From an uncultured Balneola sp. (GTDB taxonomy: Bacteria > Bacteroidota > Rhodothermia > Balneolales > Balneolaceae): a DNA stretch of 45,564 nucleotides. The notes under the pieces were generated by a model. The model did not search any database and was not told where the DNA came from. It worked only from the letters and a program-made list of their open reading frames with translations. The stretch spans positions 1 to 45,564 of the forward strand of contig CAJXQC010000024.1 of NCBI GenBank assembly GCA_913058495.1, read 5' to 3'. Shown here piece after piece: positions 8,349 to 16,247 of this stretch (within the stretch, counting starts at the first letter, position 1; every line of letters begins with the position of its first letter). Position numbers and translations under genes: made by a program.

Positions 8349-9806
8349 ATGAAAAAGTACGACTACGACGTAATTATCCTTGGTAGCGGTCCTGCAGGAT
8401 TTTCTTGCGCGATGCAAAGTTCCAAATTTGATAAAAAAGTGCTGGTTATTGAAGCCAATCAGGAACATTTAGGTGGAGCATGGATAAATTCAGGAACAGT
8501 TCCCAGTAAAGCTTTGCGTGAAACCTCTAGGATCATTCAACGATATCAGAACCAATTTCCTGAAGAAGCTAAAGAAAAACCCTATTCTAAATATTTGATG
8601 GGAGACTTACTTTCTTACAAAGATCAGATCTTGGAAAGTAAAAATAAAAAAGTTGAAAATGACCTCATCAAAAATGAAGTTGATACTTACAGAGGCTATG
8701 GTTCTTTAGTAGATAAACATACCGTAGAAGTAAAGAACTGGGAAGGAGAAAAAAAGAAGTTTACTGCTGAATATATCATGCTTGCAACCGGTAGCCATAA
8801 TAAAGCACCGGATGGTTTTAAAGTGGACCATGGGATAGTACTTGATGACAATTCTGTTCTTTCTTTAACTCATATTCCACGTCGTATGGTAATTATCGGC
8901 AGTGGAATAAATGCCATTGAATACGCCACAACATTTTCATCACTTGGTACGAGAATAACTATTCTCAGCTATACCTCAGAATTTTTACCGTTTCTGGATC
9001 ATGATATCAGATCGGAATTGAATAAAGTACTGGCTGATAACTCCATCGAAATCATAGAAAAAGTCAGAAACCTATCCATTGGAGTTAATGATCTTCGTGG
9101 AACCGTGGAAGTAATGCACACTCTGAAAGATGATAAAGAAAAGGGCAGAAAATATGTTCTGGAAACAGAACACGTACTTTATTTAGGAAAAAAACTACCC
9201 AATACAGATGGAATTAAGTTAGATAAAGTTGGTGTAGAACTGGATGATGAAGGTTTTATCAAAACTGACGGGACATTCCGTTCCTCGGTAGAAAATATTT
9301 TTGCAACTGGAGATGTAGCTGGTTTCCCAAGGTTAGCTTCAGCTTCTTTTTCACAAGGAAGAATAGCTTCATGCGAAATGTTCCGTGAGGATAACTCTCT
9401 GGAAATGCCTGATCAAATACCTTTTGCGATTTATTCTATTCCCGAAATTTCGAATATTGGTCTTACTCAACAAGAAGCAATTGATAAAGGTTTTAATGTT
9501 GCTGTTGGGCGAGCTTACTATAAAAACATTACTCAGGGTGATGTTAGTAATCAACAAACCGGCTTACTTAAGATCGTTTTTGATCAGGAGACATTTAAAA
9601 TTCTTGGCATTCATATTATTGGAGAAAGAGCAAGCGATCTCATTCATTTGGGTCAATCAGTTATGAACCTAGGCGGTGATATCCGCTATTTTATTGACCA
9701 TGTTTTAAATTACCCGACATACAGTGAAGCCTACAGAATTGCGGCTTTCAACGGCATCAATTTTGTGCACAAGGCAGGAGTAAAGTATAAGAAAATACTG
9801 AAATAG
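8349..9806 (+). CDS. sthA: SthA-like pyridine nucleotide-disulfide oxidoreductase without the redox cysteines
   Basis: A 485-residue flavoprotein of the dihydrolipoamide dehydrogenase fold: FAD motif GSGPAG at 12-17, second nucleotide site GSGINAIEYA at about 185, FAD-contact FATGDVAG, and C-terminal NYPTYSEAYRIAAFNGIN, which closely resembles the end of soluble transhydrogenase SthA. SthA equilibrates NADH and NADPH. The usual CxxxxC disulfide is absent: the region reads GGAWINSGTVPSKAL, so both Cys positions are replaced (W45 and T50). E. coli SthA keeps one Cys there. A disulfide-independent transhydrogenase or diaphorase role fits, but the substrate is inferred. The gene converges on the DUF429 gene across an inverted repeat. 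Confidence 0.82.
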   Translation: MKKYDYDVIILGSGPAGFSCAMQSSKFDKKVLVIEANQEHLGGAWINSGTVPSKALRETSRIIQRYQNQFPEEAKEKPYSKYLMGDLLSYKDQILESKNKKVENDLIKNEVDTYRGYGSLVDKHTVEVKNWEGEKKKFTAEYIMLATGSHNKAPDGFKVDHGIVLDDNSVLSLTHIPRRMVIIGSGINAIEYATTFSSLGTRITILSYTSEFLPFLDHDIRSELNKVLADNSIEIIEKVRNLSIGVNDLRGTVEVMHTLKDDKEKGRKYVLETEHVLYLGKKLPNTDGIKLDKVGVELDDEGFIKTDGTFRSSVENIFATGDVAGFPRLASASFSQGRIASCEMFREDNSLEMPDQIPFAIYSIPEISNIGLTQQEAIDKGFNVAVGRAYYKNITQGDVSNQQTGLLKIVFDQETFKILGIHIIGERASDLIHLGQSVMNLGGDIRYFIDHVLNYPTYSEAYRIAAFNGINFVHKAGVKYKKILK

Positions 9807-9818
9807 ATTTTAGCTACT

Positions 9819-9865
9819 AGACAGAAGATGTTAGAAATGCCTCGCCAATCTTACATCTTATGTCT
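9819..9865. repeat. Inverted repeat at a convergent gene junction
   Basis: AGACAGAAGATGTTAGA (9819-9835) pairs with TCTTACATCTTATGTCT (9849-9865), 15 of 17 positions, 13-nt spacer. It sits exactly between two convergent genes, and its core AGAAGATGTAAGA recurs in the junction at 29682-29743. It may serve as a bidirectional terminator; T-runs are modest. Confidence 0.7.
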
Positions 9866-9870
9866 TTCTT

Positions 9871-10578
9871 TTAAACAAAGTGATAGGCCTTCGGTAATCC
9901 CATCCCGTCTTTCTCAACTTCTGCCGGAATTGTTTTCAGGGGCTTTTCTTTTGACCATTTGGCAAACAGAGCCAACACCATTGCATCTACAATATCATCT
10001 TCAGCGATTTCACTGCGTCTGTATTCTTCTTTGATATCCCGAAAAAAATCATCTACAACAGGCTCTTCCTCTTCTATCAATTTAAGGCGGTGCTTAATTC
10101 CTTTCTTCAGGTTTTTCTTTTGAAAGATCTCACCCTCATTCAGGATCTGAAATAAATGTTCTGGGTGGCTTTCCAGTACTTTTTCTTCAAGTCCTTTATG
10201 AGTAGTAAGCAGATCATCCACCATTTGAATCTTTGGTGTGATGTTCCAGGATTGAAGAGACAGCTTCTTCTCTGTGTATTCGTAGCTGATCATATTTGCT
10301 TCCACATAACTGGGAGCGGCCAGCGCCGGACGAATTGGCGGAGAAAAAACACTTGAAGAATAACTTCCGCCCACTTTTTTTCTCATTAAAGCATCACATT
10401 CACGAGTGTATTCTTCGTCTTCTAAACCAATGGGCATATCAAGAAACACACGATCCGTCTCAAGAAACTTTTCTTCTAATTGCTCCTTGGTTTCAAGTAC
10501 TTCCCATTTTTCGTTTCCTTCATCAAAAGAAATAAATAGCCATCCGATTTTACACCCGTCAATGCCGCCTGTTTTCAT
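9871..10578 (-). CDS. DUF429-family protein (RNase H-like fold)
   Basis: A 235-residue protein with the DUF429 pattern: GGIDGCKIGWLFIS at the N-terminus, FLDMPIGL at about 45-52, an ESHPE motif near the middle, and IAEDDIVDAMVLALFA near the C-terminus. The spaced acidic residues (D8, D47, E of ESHPE, the DD pair) resemble an RNase H-like active site; members are often annotated as predicted nucleases, with no established reaction that I know of. Its ATG overlaps the aspS stop by one base (TGATG at 10576-10580), so it is translationally coupled to aspartyl-tRNA synthetase. It converges with the SthA-like gene. Function unknown. Confidence 0.85.
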   Translation of the reverse strand: MKTGGIDGCKIGWLFISFDEGNEKWEVLETKEQLEEKFLETDRVFLDMPIGLEDEEYTRECDALMRKKVGGSYSSSVFSPPIRPALAAPSYVEANMISYEYTEKKLSLQSWNITPKIQMVDDLLTTHKGLEEKVLESHPEHLFQILNEGEIFQKKNLKKGIKHRLKLIEEEEPVVDDFFRDIKEEYRRSEIAEDDIVDAMVLALFAKWSKEKPLKTIPAEVEKDGMGLPKAYHFV

Positions 10579-12350
10579 CAGCTTAACTTCTTTTTTATCT
10601 GAATATGCAATTCATCTAATTGGTGTTTATCTACCACATCAGGGCTGTTGTCCATGATGCTTTGTGCTTTTTGATTTTTAGGAAATGCAATTACATCCCT
10701 TAAACTTTTTGCTCCTGTCAGCAACATCACAATTCTGTCCAAACCAAGAGCGATACCGCCGTGTGGAGGAGCTCCGTATTTGAATGCTGAAAGTAGAAAA
10801 CCGAATTTTTCTTCTGCTTCTTCTTCTCCGATTCCGAGAAGCTCGAACATTCTTTGCTGTACTTTTCTGTTATGAATTCTGATCGAACCACCACCAATTT
10901 CACTTCCGTTTAATACCAAGTCATAGGCTCTGGCTTTAACAGCTGCAGGATCCGTATCAATTAATTCCATGTCTTCTTCTTTTGGTGAAGTAAACGGATG
11001 GTGCATGGCATGATATCTTCTGGTTTCTTCATCCCAATCCAATAACGGAAAGTCAGTAACCCATAAAAGATTGAATTTAGAGTTATCAATCAAACCAAGA
11101 TCCTTACCCATCATTAATCTAAGCTGACCAAGTTGATTTAAGACATCAGGTTTTGGTCCTGCCAGAATCAATACCAGATCTCCTTTTTCTGCACCGGAAG
11201 CTTCTACCATTTCAGAAACGATCTCTTCAGTCAGAAATTTACCAACGCTGCACATCGGCCCGTCTTCCTGCATTTTGATGTAGATCAGTCCGCCTGCTCC
11301 GGTTTCTTTTTTAACACGGTCTGTTAAACGATCGATGGCTCCGCGTCCCATTTCTCCTTGTCCGGGAACTGTAATTCCTATTACTCCGCCACCATTTGCA
11401 ACTGTACCTGAAAACACTTTGAATTCCGCATCTTTAACAATATCAGAGAAGTCTTTGAACTCCATTCCAAAACGAGTGTCAGGCTTATCAGAACCATATG
11501 TATTCATGGCATCATCGTAAGTCATTCTGGGAAACGGAGTTTCAATATCAAGATTGATCGTTTCCTTGAAGATCATTTTCATCAAACCTTCATGATAGGT
11601 GTAAATATCATCTTCGGTTACAAAGCTCATCTCCACGTCCACCTGAGTAAATTCCGGCTGACGATCAGCTCTAAGATCTTCATCGCGGAAACATTTCACG
11701 ATCTGAAAATACCTGTCGAATCCTGAAACCATCAGTAACTGCTTGTACGTCTGAGGACTCTGTGGAAGCGCAAAGAACTTTCCTTCATTTACTCTGCTCG
11801 GCACCAAATAATCGCGCGCGCCTTCGGGAGTACTACGCATCAATACAGGCGTTTCTACTTCAACGAAATCATTCTTATGATAATAAGACCGAATCGCATG
11901 GTATGCTTTTGAACGGAGCATCATTTTTTCCTGCATCTCAGCGCGACGAAGATCCAGGTAACGATATTTCAAACGAACTTCTTCATTTGTAGCAATACCG
12001 TCTTTAATTTCAAACGGAGGAGTTTCTGCTTCTGAATAAAAGATCAAACCTGTAGCTTCCACTTCAATTTCACCGGTAACCAAATTCGGATTCACATTTT
12101 CATCGCCACGGGTAATCACTTTACCTTTCACGCCTACAACATATTCAGCACGTAGCTCTTCTGCTTTAGCATGTAATTTTTCATCGGTTTCAGTGAAAAC
12201 AACCTGAGTAATTCCATAGCGATCACGCAGATCAATAAAGATCACACCGCCAAGATCACGACGTGGGCCAACCCAGCCGTTTAATATTACTTCTTCTCCG
12301 ATATTCTCGGCTGTTAATTCTCCGCAGGTATGTGTTCTTTTTAAAGTCAT
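10578..12350 (-). CDS. aspS: Aspartyl-tRNA synthetase
   Basis: A 590-residue class II synthetase that charges tRNA-Asp. Order of parts: N-terminal OB-fold anticodon-binding domain (about 1-110, with GWVGPRRDLGGVIFIDLRD), catalytic motif 1 region, motif 2 in FRDEDLRADRQPEFTQVDVEM, the bacterial-type GAD insertion (about 290-410), and motif 3 in GGIALGLDRIVMLL. Length fits bacterial AspRS (about 590). Whether it also charges tRNA-Asn cannot be settled by eye. It starts next to an A/T-rich leader with a TATTTTTG box on the minus strand (12399-12406), and its stop overlaps the DUF429 start. Confidence 0.97.
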   Translation of the reverse strand: MTLKRTHTCGELTAENIGEEVILNGWVGPRRDLGGVIFIDLRDRYGITQVVFTETDEKLHAKAEELRAEYVVGVKGKVITRGDENVNPNLVTGEIEVEATGLIFYSEAETPPFEIKDGIATNEEVRLKYRYLDLRRAEMQEKMMLRSKAYHAIRSYYHKNDFVEVETPVLMRSTPEGARDYLVPSRVNEGKFFALPQSPQTYKQLLMVSGFDRYFQIVKCFRDEDLRADRQPEFTQVDVEMSFVTEDDIYTYHEGLMKMIFKETINLDIETPFPRMTYDDAMNTYGSDKPDTRFGMEFKDFSDIVKDAEFKVFSGTVANGGGVIGITVPGQGEMGRGAIDRLTDRVKKETGAGGLIYIKMQEDGPMCSVGKFLTEEIVSEMVEASGAEKGDLVLILAGPKPDVLNQLGQLRLMMGKDLGLIDNSKFNLLWVTDFPLLDWDEETRRYHAMHHPFTSPKEEDMELIDTDPAAVKARAYDLVLNGSEIGGGSIRIHNRKVQQRMFELLGIGEEEAEEKFGFLLSAFKYGAPPHGGIALGLDRIVMLLTGAKSLRDVIAFPKNQKAQSIMDNSPDVVDKHQLDELHIQIKKKLS

Positions 12351-12398
12351 TTTTAGGTTAAGTGAATCGTAGAATGAAAACTTTGGTTATAAGATCGC

Positions 12399-12406
12399 CA
12401 AAAATA
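12399..12406 (-). promoter_or_regulatory. Possible -7 promoter element of aspS
   Basis: TATTTTTG on the minus strand, about 49 nt upstream of the aspS ATG, fits the Bacteroidetes -7 consensus TAnnTTTG. No convincing -33 TTG is seen at normal spacing, so this is only suggestive. Confidence 0.3.
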
Positions 12407-12434
12407 AGGAATACAATAACGAATAGCTTGTTTG

Positions 12435-12860
12435 ATGTCGCTTGAAACCATTTTTTTGATAAATACTTTCTGCACTTTTTTTATGACCGGCTTGATATGG
12501 TACGTGCAATTAGTTCATTATCCTTCTTTCCGCTTTTTAAATGAAGAGAATTTCCAAAAATTCCATAAGCATCACTCTGTGAGAACCGGGATTATTGTGA
12601 TGCCCTTTATGAGTATTGAACTTGCAACTTCAGGCGTTCTTGCATGGATGGAAGGCTGGACAACTCTCAATGCTTTTGGTTTCTATCTTGTAATATTGAT
12701 CTGGCTTTCTACATTTTTTCTTTCCGTACCAAGGCATAACGCATTAAAACACGGCAAAGTTGATTCACTGATCGATGGATTGGTAAACACGAATTGGTTC
12801 AGGACGGTTCTTTGGAGTTTAAAAAGCGGAGTTAGTTTTTGGGTTCTTTTGGAATTTTGA
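12435..12860 (+). CDS. Small four-helix membrane protein, function unknown
   Basis: I take the ATG at 12435 (141 residues); a TTG directly before it is less likely. Four hydrophobic segments are visible (about 5-25, 55-75, 80-100, 120-140). The first is followed by VQLVHYPSFRFL, then a His-rich cytoplasmic or lumenal patch FHKHHSVRTG. The HYPxF and HHxxR motifs recall small membrane proteins of the DUF1772-like type, but I cannot assign a family firmly. The gene is divergent from aspS across an 84-bp gap, and a 405-bp repeat-bearing gap follows. Confidence 0.7.
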   Translation: MSLETIFLINTFCTFFMTGLIWYVQLVHYPSFRFLNEENFQKFHKHHSVRTGIIVMPFMSIELATSGVLAWMEGWTTLNAFGFYLVILIWLSTFFLSVPRHNALKHGKVDSLIDGLVNTNWFRTVLWSLKSGVSFWVLLEF

Positions 12861-12945
12861 TGCCCTAAAGAAAAAAGATCATCCTTGTAGATGTTAGTTG
12901 ATTCGCTGACAAAGTTTCTTTATCCCAACCTCAATATTGCAATCA

Positions 12946-12973
12946 GGTCATTCCGAACTTGTTTCGGGATCTT
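12946..12973 (+). repeat. REP-like element, arm 1
   Basis: GGTCATTCCGAACTTG..CGGGATCTT. It folds on itself (TCCGAA / TTCGGGA) and matches the reverse complement of 13131-13158 at 25 of 28 positions. From memory, near-identical short palindromes are widespread between genes in Bacteroidetes-group genomes. Confidence 0.8.
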
Positions 12974-13130
12974 TGTAAGGAATACATCTTGAATCTTTAT
13001 TAATAACTTAAAACAAAGCCTATCTATATTTTTGACCAACTTCGGATAAACTAGCAATACGTTTATAAACGGGATTGGTATGACACATTAAAATAATAGA
13101 TGCTCGGATATTTAAACTAAGCCACTCCGT

Positions 13131-13158
13131 AAGATCCTGAAACAAGTTCAGGATGACC
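13131..13158 (-). repeat. REP-like element, arm 2
   Basis: Reads GGTCATCCTGAACTTG..CAGGATCTT on the minus strand. It has its own 7-bp hairpin (TCCTGAA / TTCAGGA). The hairpin differences from arm 1 are compensated on both sides of the stem, meaning each copy keeps its base pairing. Confidence 0.8.
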
Positions 13159-13265
13159 CAATATATGTATTGATTCATAACATCAACAAAAATAATTCTT
13201 GCCTAACCAACTATTTTAATTAAATTAGCTGTCCATTTGTAAACCAATGAGCCTGGGGAGGTCTC

Positions 13266-13904
13266 ATGGGTACTATTACCACAATTGTTGCTGACGGCAA
13301 CGAAATATTCAGGCATGGATTGAGCTCCATTCTTCGTGAGGCAGACTTTGACATCCTCAGCGAAATAGATAATGGTGCACTCATTTTAACGGCGTACGAA
13401 AACGTGTTACCCGAATTATGTGTCATATCTTTTGATATGCCTGAAATAAGTGGAATTCAGTTAGCTAATAAGATCTCCGGCAAATACCCTAATGCCAAGA
13501 TCTTAATCCTGGCTGATAATGCTTCAGAAAAAACACTGAATGAATTTCTGGATTCCGGAGCAAATGGATTACTCCTGAAATCAGCCGACAAGATCGAGCT
13601 TACAGAAGCTGCAAAAAAGATTTCTGAAGGAGAAACACATCTGGGTAAGCAATTCTCAAAAATGATGACCAGAGAATACTTACGATTATCCAGACTTAAA
13701 AAAGGAAAACGATCTTCCATTACACCCAGAGAGCAGGAAGTACTTTCATATATTGTAAAAGGCTTAACCAGTTCAGAAATCGGAAAAAAGCTATTTATAA
13801 GTCCCCGAACGGTAGACAAACACCGCACTAATCTTCTCAAAAAACTCGGTTTAAAAAATACCGCCAGCCTTGTCCGCTACGCCCTCAGTAATGATGTAGC
13901 ATAG
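13266..13904 (+). CDS. LuxR/NarL-type regulator with a degenerate receiver domain
   Basis: A 212-residue protein: receiver-like domain (about 1-125) and LuxR helix-turn-helix (about 145-207, SITPREQEVLSYIVKGLTSS then ISPRTVDKHR). Aligning PELCVISFDMP (49-59) with the NarL-type PDLxLLDLxMP puts Ser55 at the phospho-acceptor Asp position; the nearest acidic residue is D57, two residues on. The acidic pair is also reduced (D10-G11 instead of DD), while the conserved Lys is kept in GLLLKSAD. The receiver is therefore probably not phosphorylated in the usual way and may act constitutively or bind a ligand. No kinase is adjacent on this side, and the next two-component pair lies beyond a terminator. 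DNA targets unknown. Confidence 0.87.
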   Translation: MGTITTIVADGNEIFRHGLSSILREADFDILSEIDNGALILTAYENVLPELCVISFDMPEISGIQLANKISGKYPNAKILILADNASEKTLNEFLDSGANGLLLKSADKIELTEAAKKISEGETHLGKQFSKMMTREYLRLSRLKKGKRSSITPREQEVLSYIVKGLTSSEIGKKLFISPRTVDKHRTNLLKKLGLKNTASLVRYALSNDVA

Positions 13905-14070
13905 CTTTTTTAATTACCGTAACTGTTATTTGTAATATGAGTTTTGGCTTTTACACAGTGTCTACATAAAACTACGTACACAAATTACGTAAATATCACT
14001 ATTGAGCGTGTTGAGTGTTAGACTTATGTTTTAATTGCAAATGGGGTAATAGCCGTCTGTAGATGATATT

Positions 14071-14106
14071 AGCCGACCTACATTGATTTGGGGTCGGCTT
14101 TTTTTG
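14071..14106 (+). terminator. Intrinsic terminator after the LuxR-type gene
   Basis: 8-bp stem AGCCGACC / GGTCGGCT with a 13-nt loop, followed by a run of seven T. It lies 167 nt beyond the stop of the LuxR-type gene and isolates it from the downstream two-component operon. The long distance leaves room for a 3' UTR or a small RNA. Confidence 0.85.
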
Positions 14107-14190
14107 TATCTAATTTCAGGTTTTAAGCTCATTTTTACCATCTCCTCTCTTCAATTTTCCTTCAAAGTTTAGACTTATCTTATTTGTGCT

Positions 14191-14880
14191 ATGAAAATAT
14201 TAGTTATCGAAGACAATCAGGATCTTTTGGAGAATATTCTCACTTACCTGAAGCAAGGAGGATATCGCTGTGAAACTGCATCAGATTACGATGCCGCATT
14301 CAACAAGATCATGTCTTTCACTTATGATATTGCTCTCATTGACCTAATGATCCCGGGTGGAAGTGGTCTTCAGATTTTAAGAGAATTAAAATCTGCACGT
14401 CCCCAAACGGGTACTATCATAATTTCTGCAAAAAACTCTCTCGACGACAAAGTCACCGGTCTGGAAATCGGTGCCGATGATTATCTAACTAAGCCGTTTC
14501 AGCTTGCTGAACTGCATGCTCGCATTAAGGCTGTTTACCGGAGAAATAATCTTAATGGAGATGATGTTGTCCGGATCAATGAAATTGCTATTCATACAAA
14601 AAAGATGGAAACGAAAGTAAACGAAACAGTAGTGGATCTTACTCCCAAAGAGTACGACCTGTTACTCTATTTTTCTTCCAATAAAAATCATGTGCTTTCC
14701 AAACAAACCATCGCCGAACATTTATGGGGTGATTATGTGGGACATCTCGATAATCTGGATTTTGTTTATCAGCATATCAAAAATCTTAGAAAGAAACTTA
14801 TACAGGCAGGGGCAAATGATTATATCGAGAGCATTTACAGCATCGGCTACAAATTCAATGTTAACAGGAGATCGTCGTGA
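14191..14880 (+). CDS. OmpR/PhoB-type response regulator
   Basis: A 229-residue response regulator: receiver domain (1-120) with acidic pair E7-D8, phospho-acceptor D51 in IALIDLMIPGGSG, S79 and K101 in YLTKPF; then a winged-helix DNA-binding domain (about 130-225) with VDLTPKEYDLLLYFSSN and a C-terminal SIYSIGYKFN wing. The stop overlaps the GTG start of the kinase gene in GTGA, so the two are translationally coupled. The downstream outer-membrane receptor gene is the likely target, by context only. Confidence 0.95.
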   Translation: MKILVIEDNQDLLENILTYLKQGGYRCETASDYDAAFNKIMSFTYDIALIDLMIPGGSGLQILRELKSARPQTGTIIISAKNSLDDKVTGLEIGADDYLTKPFQLAELHARIKAVYRRNNLNGDDVVRINEIAIHTKKMETKVNETVVDLTPKEYDLLLYFSSNKNHVLSKQTIAEHLWGDYVGHLDNLDFVYQHIKNLRKKLIQAGANDYIESIYSIGYKFNVNRRSS

Positions 14881-16154
14881 AGCTGTTTACTAAGTTTCTA
14901 CTTATTTATCTCGCCGTAAGTGTTGTTGTACTCGGCATAGGTGGTATTATATCCTATCATATCATCAAAGATGAAATAGACCGGGAACTGAAGTTTGAAT
15001 TTCTTGACAGAATTGACAGAGTTACTTATTTGTTGGAGCAAGGAAAAACCTTTGCCAAATTCAGAGAGCTCGATCAGGATGAAAATCTGGTTATTGTTCC
15101 TTTAGATACTTTTAAAGAAAACGATACACAAGTATCTGACACATTGATTTGGGATGATCGTTTTGAACGCGATGAAAAAAATGTGAAGGTTTCTGCTTTC
15201 AGAAACATCAACGATACAACTTACTTTATTTCTACATACGGAAATATGATCGAGTCTAATGATGTGAGAGAGGCTGTTATTTCTATTCTGCTCTGGATTT
15301 TGGGACTACAGGTACTTGGTGCTGCCGGAATAGGATTTGTTGTTTCAGGTCCTCTGTTTAAACCATTTCGAAATACCCTTCACAGAATTCAAAATTTTCA
15401 AATTAACGAAAAAGAATATCTGAAAGCTGAACCAACCAATGTAAAAGAGTTCAGAGATTTGAATATTTTTGTTGAAGAGATGACAAAAAAAGCTGTTTCT
15501 GACTTCAATAATTTGAAAGAATTTGCCGAAAATGCATCTCACGAACTTCAAACTCCGGTTGCTATAGCTAAAGGCAAATTAGAGCTGCTAACGGAAACCA
15601 ATCTGAATGAACAACAATACAGCTATGTGGAAAAACTGGAAACAACATTGAATAAGCTTTCGCGGCTAAATGATTCTTTGGCTTTGTTAACAAAAATCGA
15701 AAACCATGAATTTTCCACAAACGAAACTGTAAATATAAGTAAGATAGTTAAGGATGGAATTAATGCTTTTCAGGAATTATTAAGCCTCAATAACCTACAT
15801 CTAGTTACAGATATCAGTGATTCCATAATGCTAAAAATCCACCCCTCACTTGCCGAGATTATGTGGTCAAACCTATTCCGAAATGCTATTAACCATAACA
15901 TTCAGAATGGTGAAATAAATATTAAACTAAACAGTGACTATCTTGAAATTTCAAATACAGGAAAAGAATTGAATACCGAACCATCTGTCCTTTTTGAAAG
16001 ATTTAAAAAAGGCGAACAAAATTCCGAATCGATTGGCTTGGGTCTTTCCATCGTAAAAAGAATAGTTGATCAAAACGCAATGCCCATCTCTTATACCACA
16101 GTAAAAAACCGGCACACCATTCGAATTAGTTTAAAGAGTGTAAAAATAGACTAA
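14877..16154 (+). CDS. Sensor histidine kinase
   Basis: A 425-residue kinase starting at GTG inside the regulator's stop (GTGA). Layout: membrane helix 1 (about 7-28), a periplasmic sensor of about 100 residues, membrane helix 2 (about 133-158), a HAMP-like linker, dimerisation domain with the phospho-acceptor H222 in NASHELQTPVAIAKG, and the ATPase domain with N-box NLFRNAINHN, a minimal G1 box ISNTGKEL, and G2 box GLGLSIVKRIV. The G1 box lacks the usual DNG and reads SNTG, which occurs in related Bacteroidetes kinases. Partner of the preceding OmpR-type regulator; the signal is unknown. Confidence 0.93.
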   Translation: MKLFTKFLLIYLAVSVVVLGIGGIISYHIIKDEIDRELKFEFLDRIDRVTYLLEQGKTFAKFRELDQDENLVIVPLDTFKENDTQVSDTLIWDDRFERDEKNVKVSAFRNINDTTYFISTYGNMIESNDVREAVISILLWILGLQVLGAAGIGFVVSGPLFKPFRNTLHRIQNFQINEKEYLKAEPTNVKEFRDLNIFVEEMTKKAVSDFNNLKEFAENASHELQTPVAIAKGKLELLTETNLNEQQYSYVEKLETTLNKLSRLNDSLALLTKIENHEFSTNETVNISKIVKDGINAFQELLSLNNLHLVTDISDSIMLKIHPSLAEIMWSNLFRNAINHNIQNGEINIKLNSDYLEISNTGKELNTEPSVLFERFKKGEQNSESIGLGLSIVKRIVDQNAMPISYTTVKNRHTIRISLKSVKID

Positions 16155-16204
16155 ACTTCAAAATTGATTCAGTTTTGCTACAAAATCAGCGCAAGATTGC
16201 AGGT

Positions 16205-16212
16205 TAACTTTG
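16205..16212 (+). promoter_or_regulatory. Possible -7 element for the receptor gene
   Basis: TAACTTTG matches the Bacteroidetes -7 consensus TAnnTTTG and lies 35 nt upstream of the ATG at 16248, in the 93-bp gap after the kinase. A TTTTG occurs upstream, but the spacing (about 27 nt) is longer than usual. Confidence 0.35.
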
Positions 16213-16247
16213 ATTGTATCATCAATTAACTCAATCAACGAAAGCGA

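Larger units (their letters stand above)
12861..13265. other. Gene-free stretch with REP-like inverted pair
   Basis: 405 bp without a credible gene. It contains a pair of REP-like stem-loops (12946-12973 and 13131-13158) in opposite orientation. The DNA between them is AT-rich and shows no ORF of note. The promoter of the downstream LuxR-type regulator probably lies at its right end, but I could not identify it. Confidence 0.7.
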
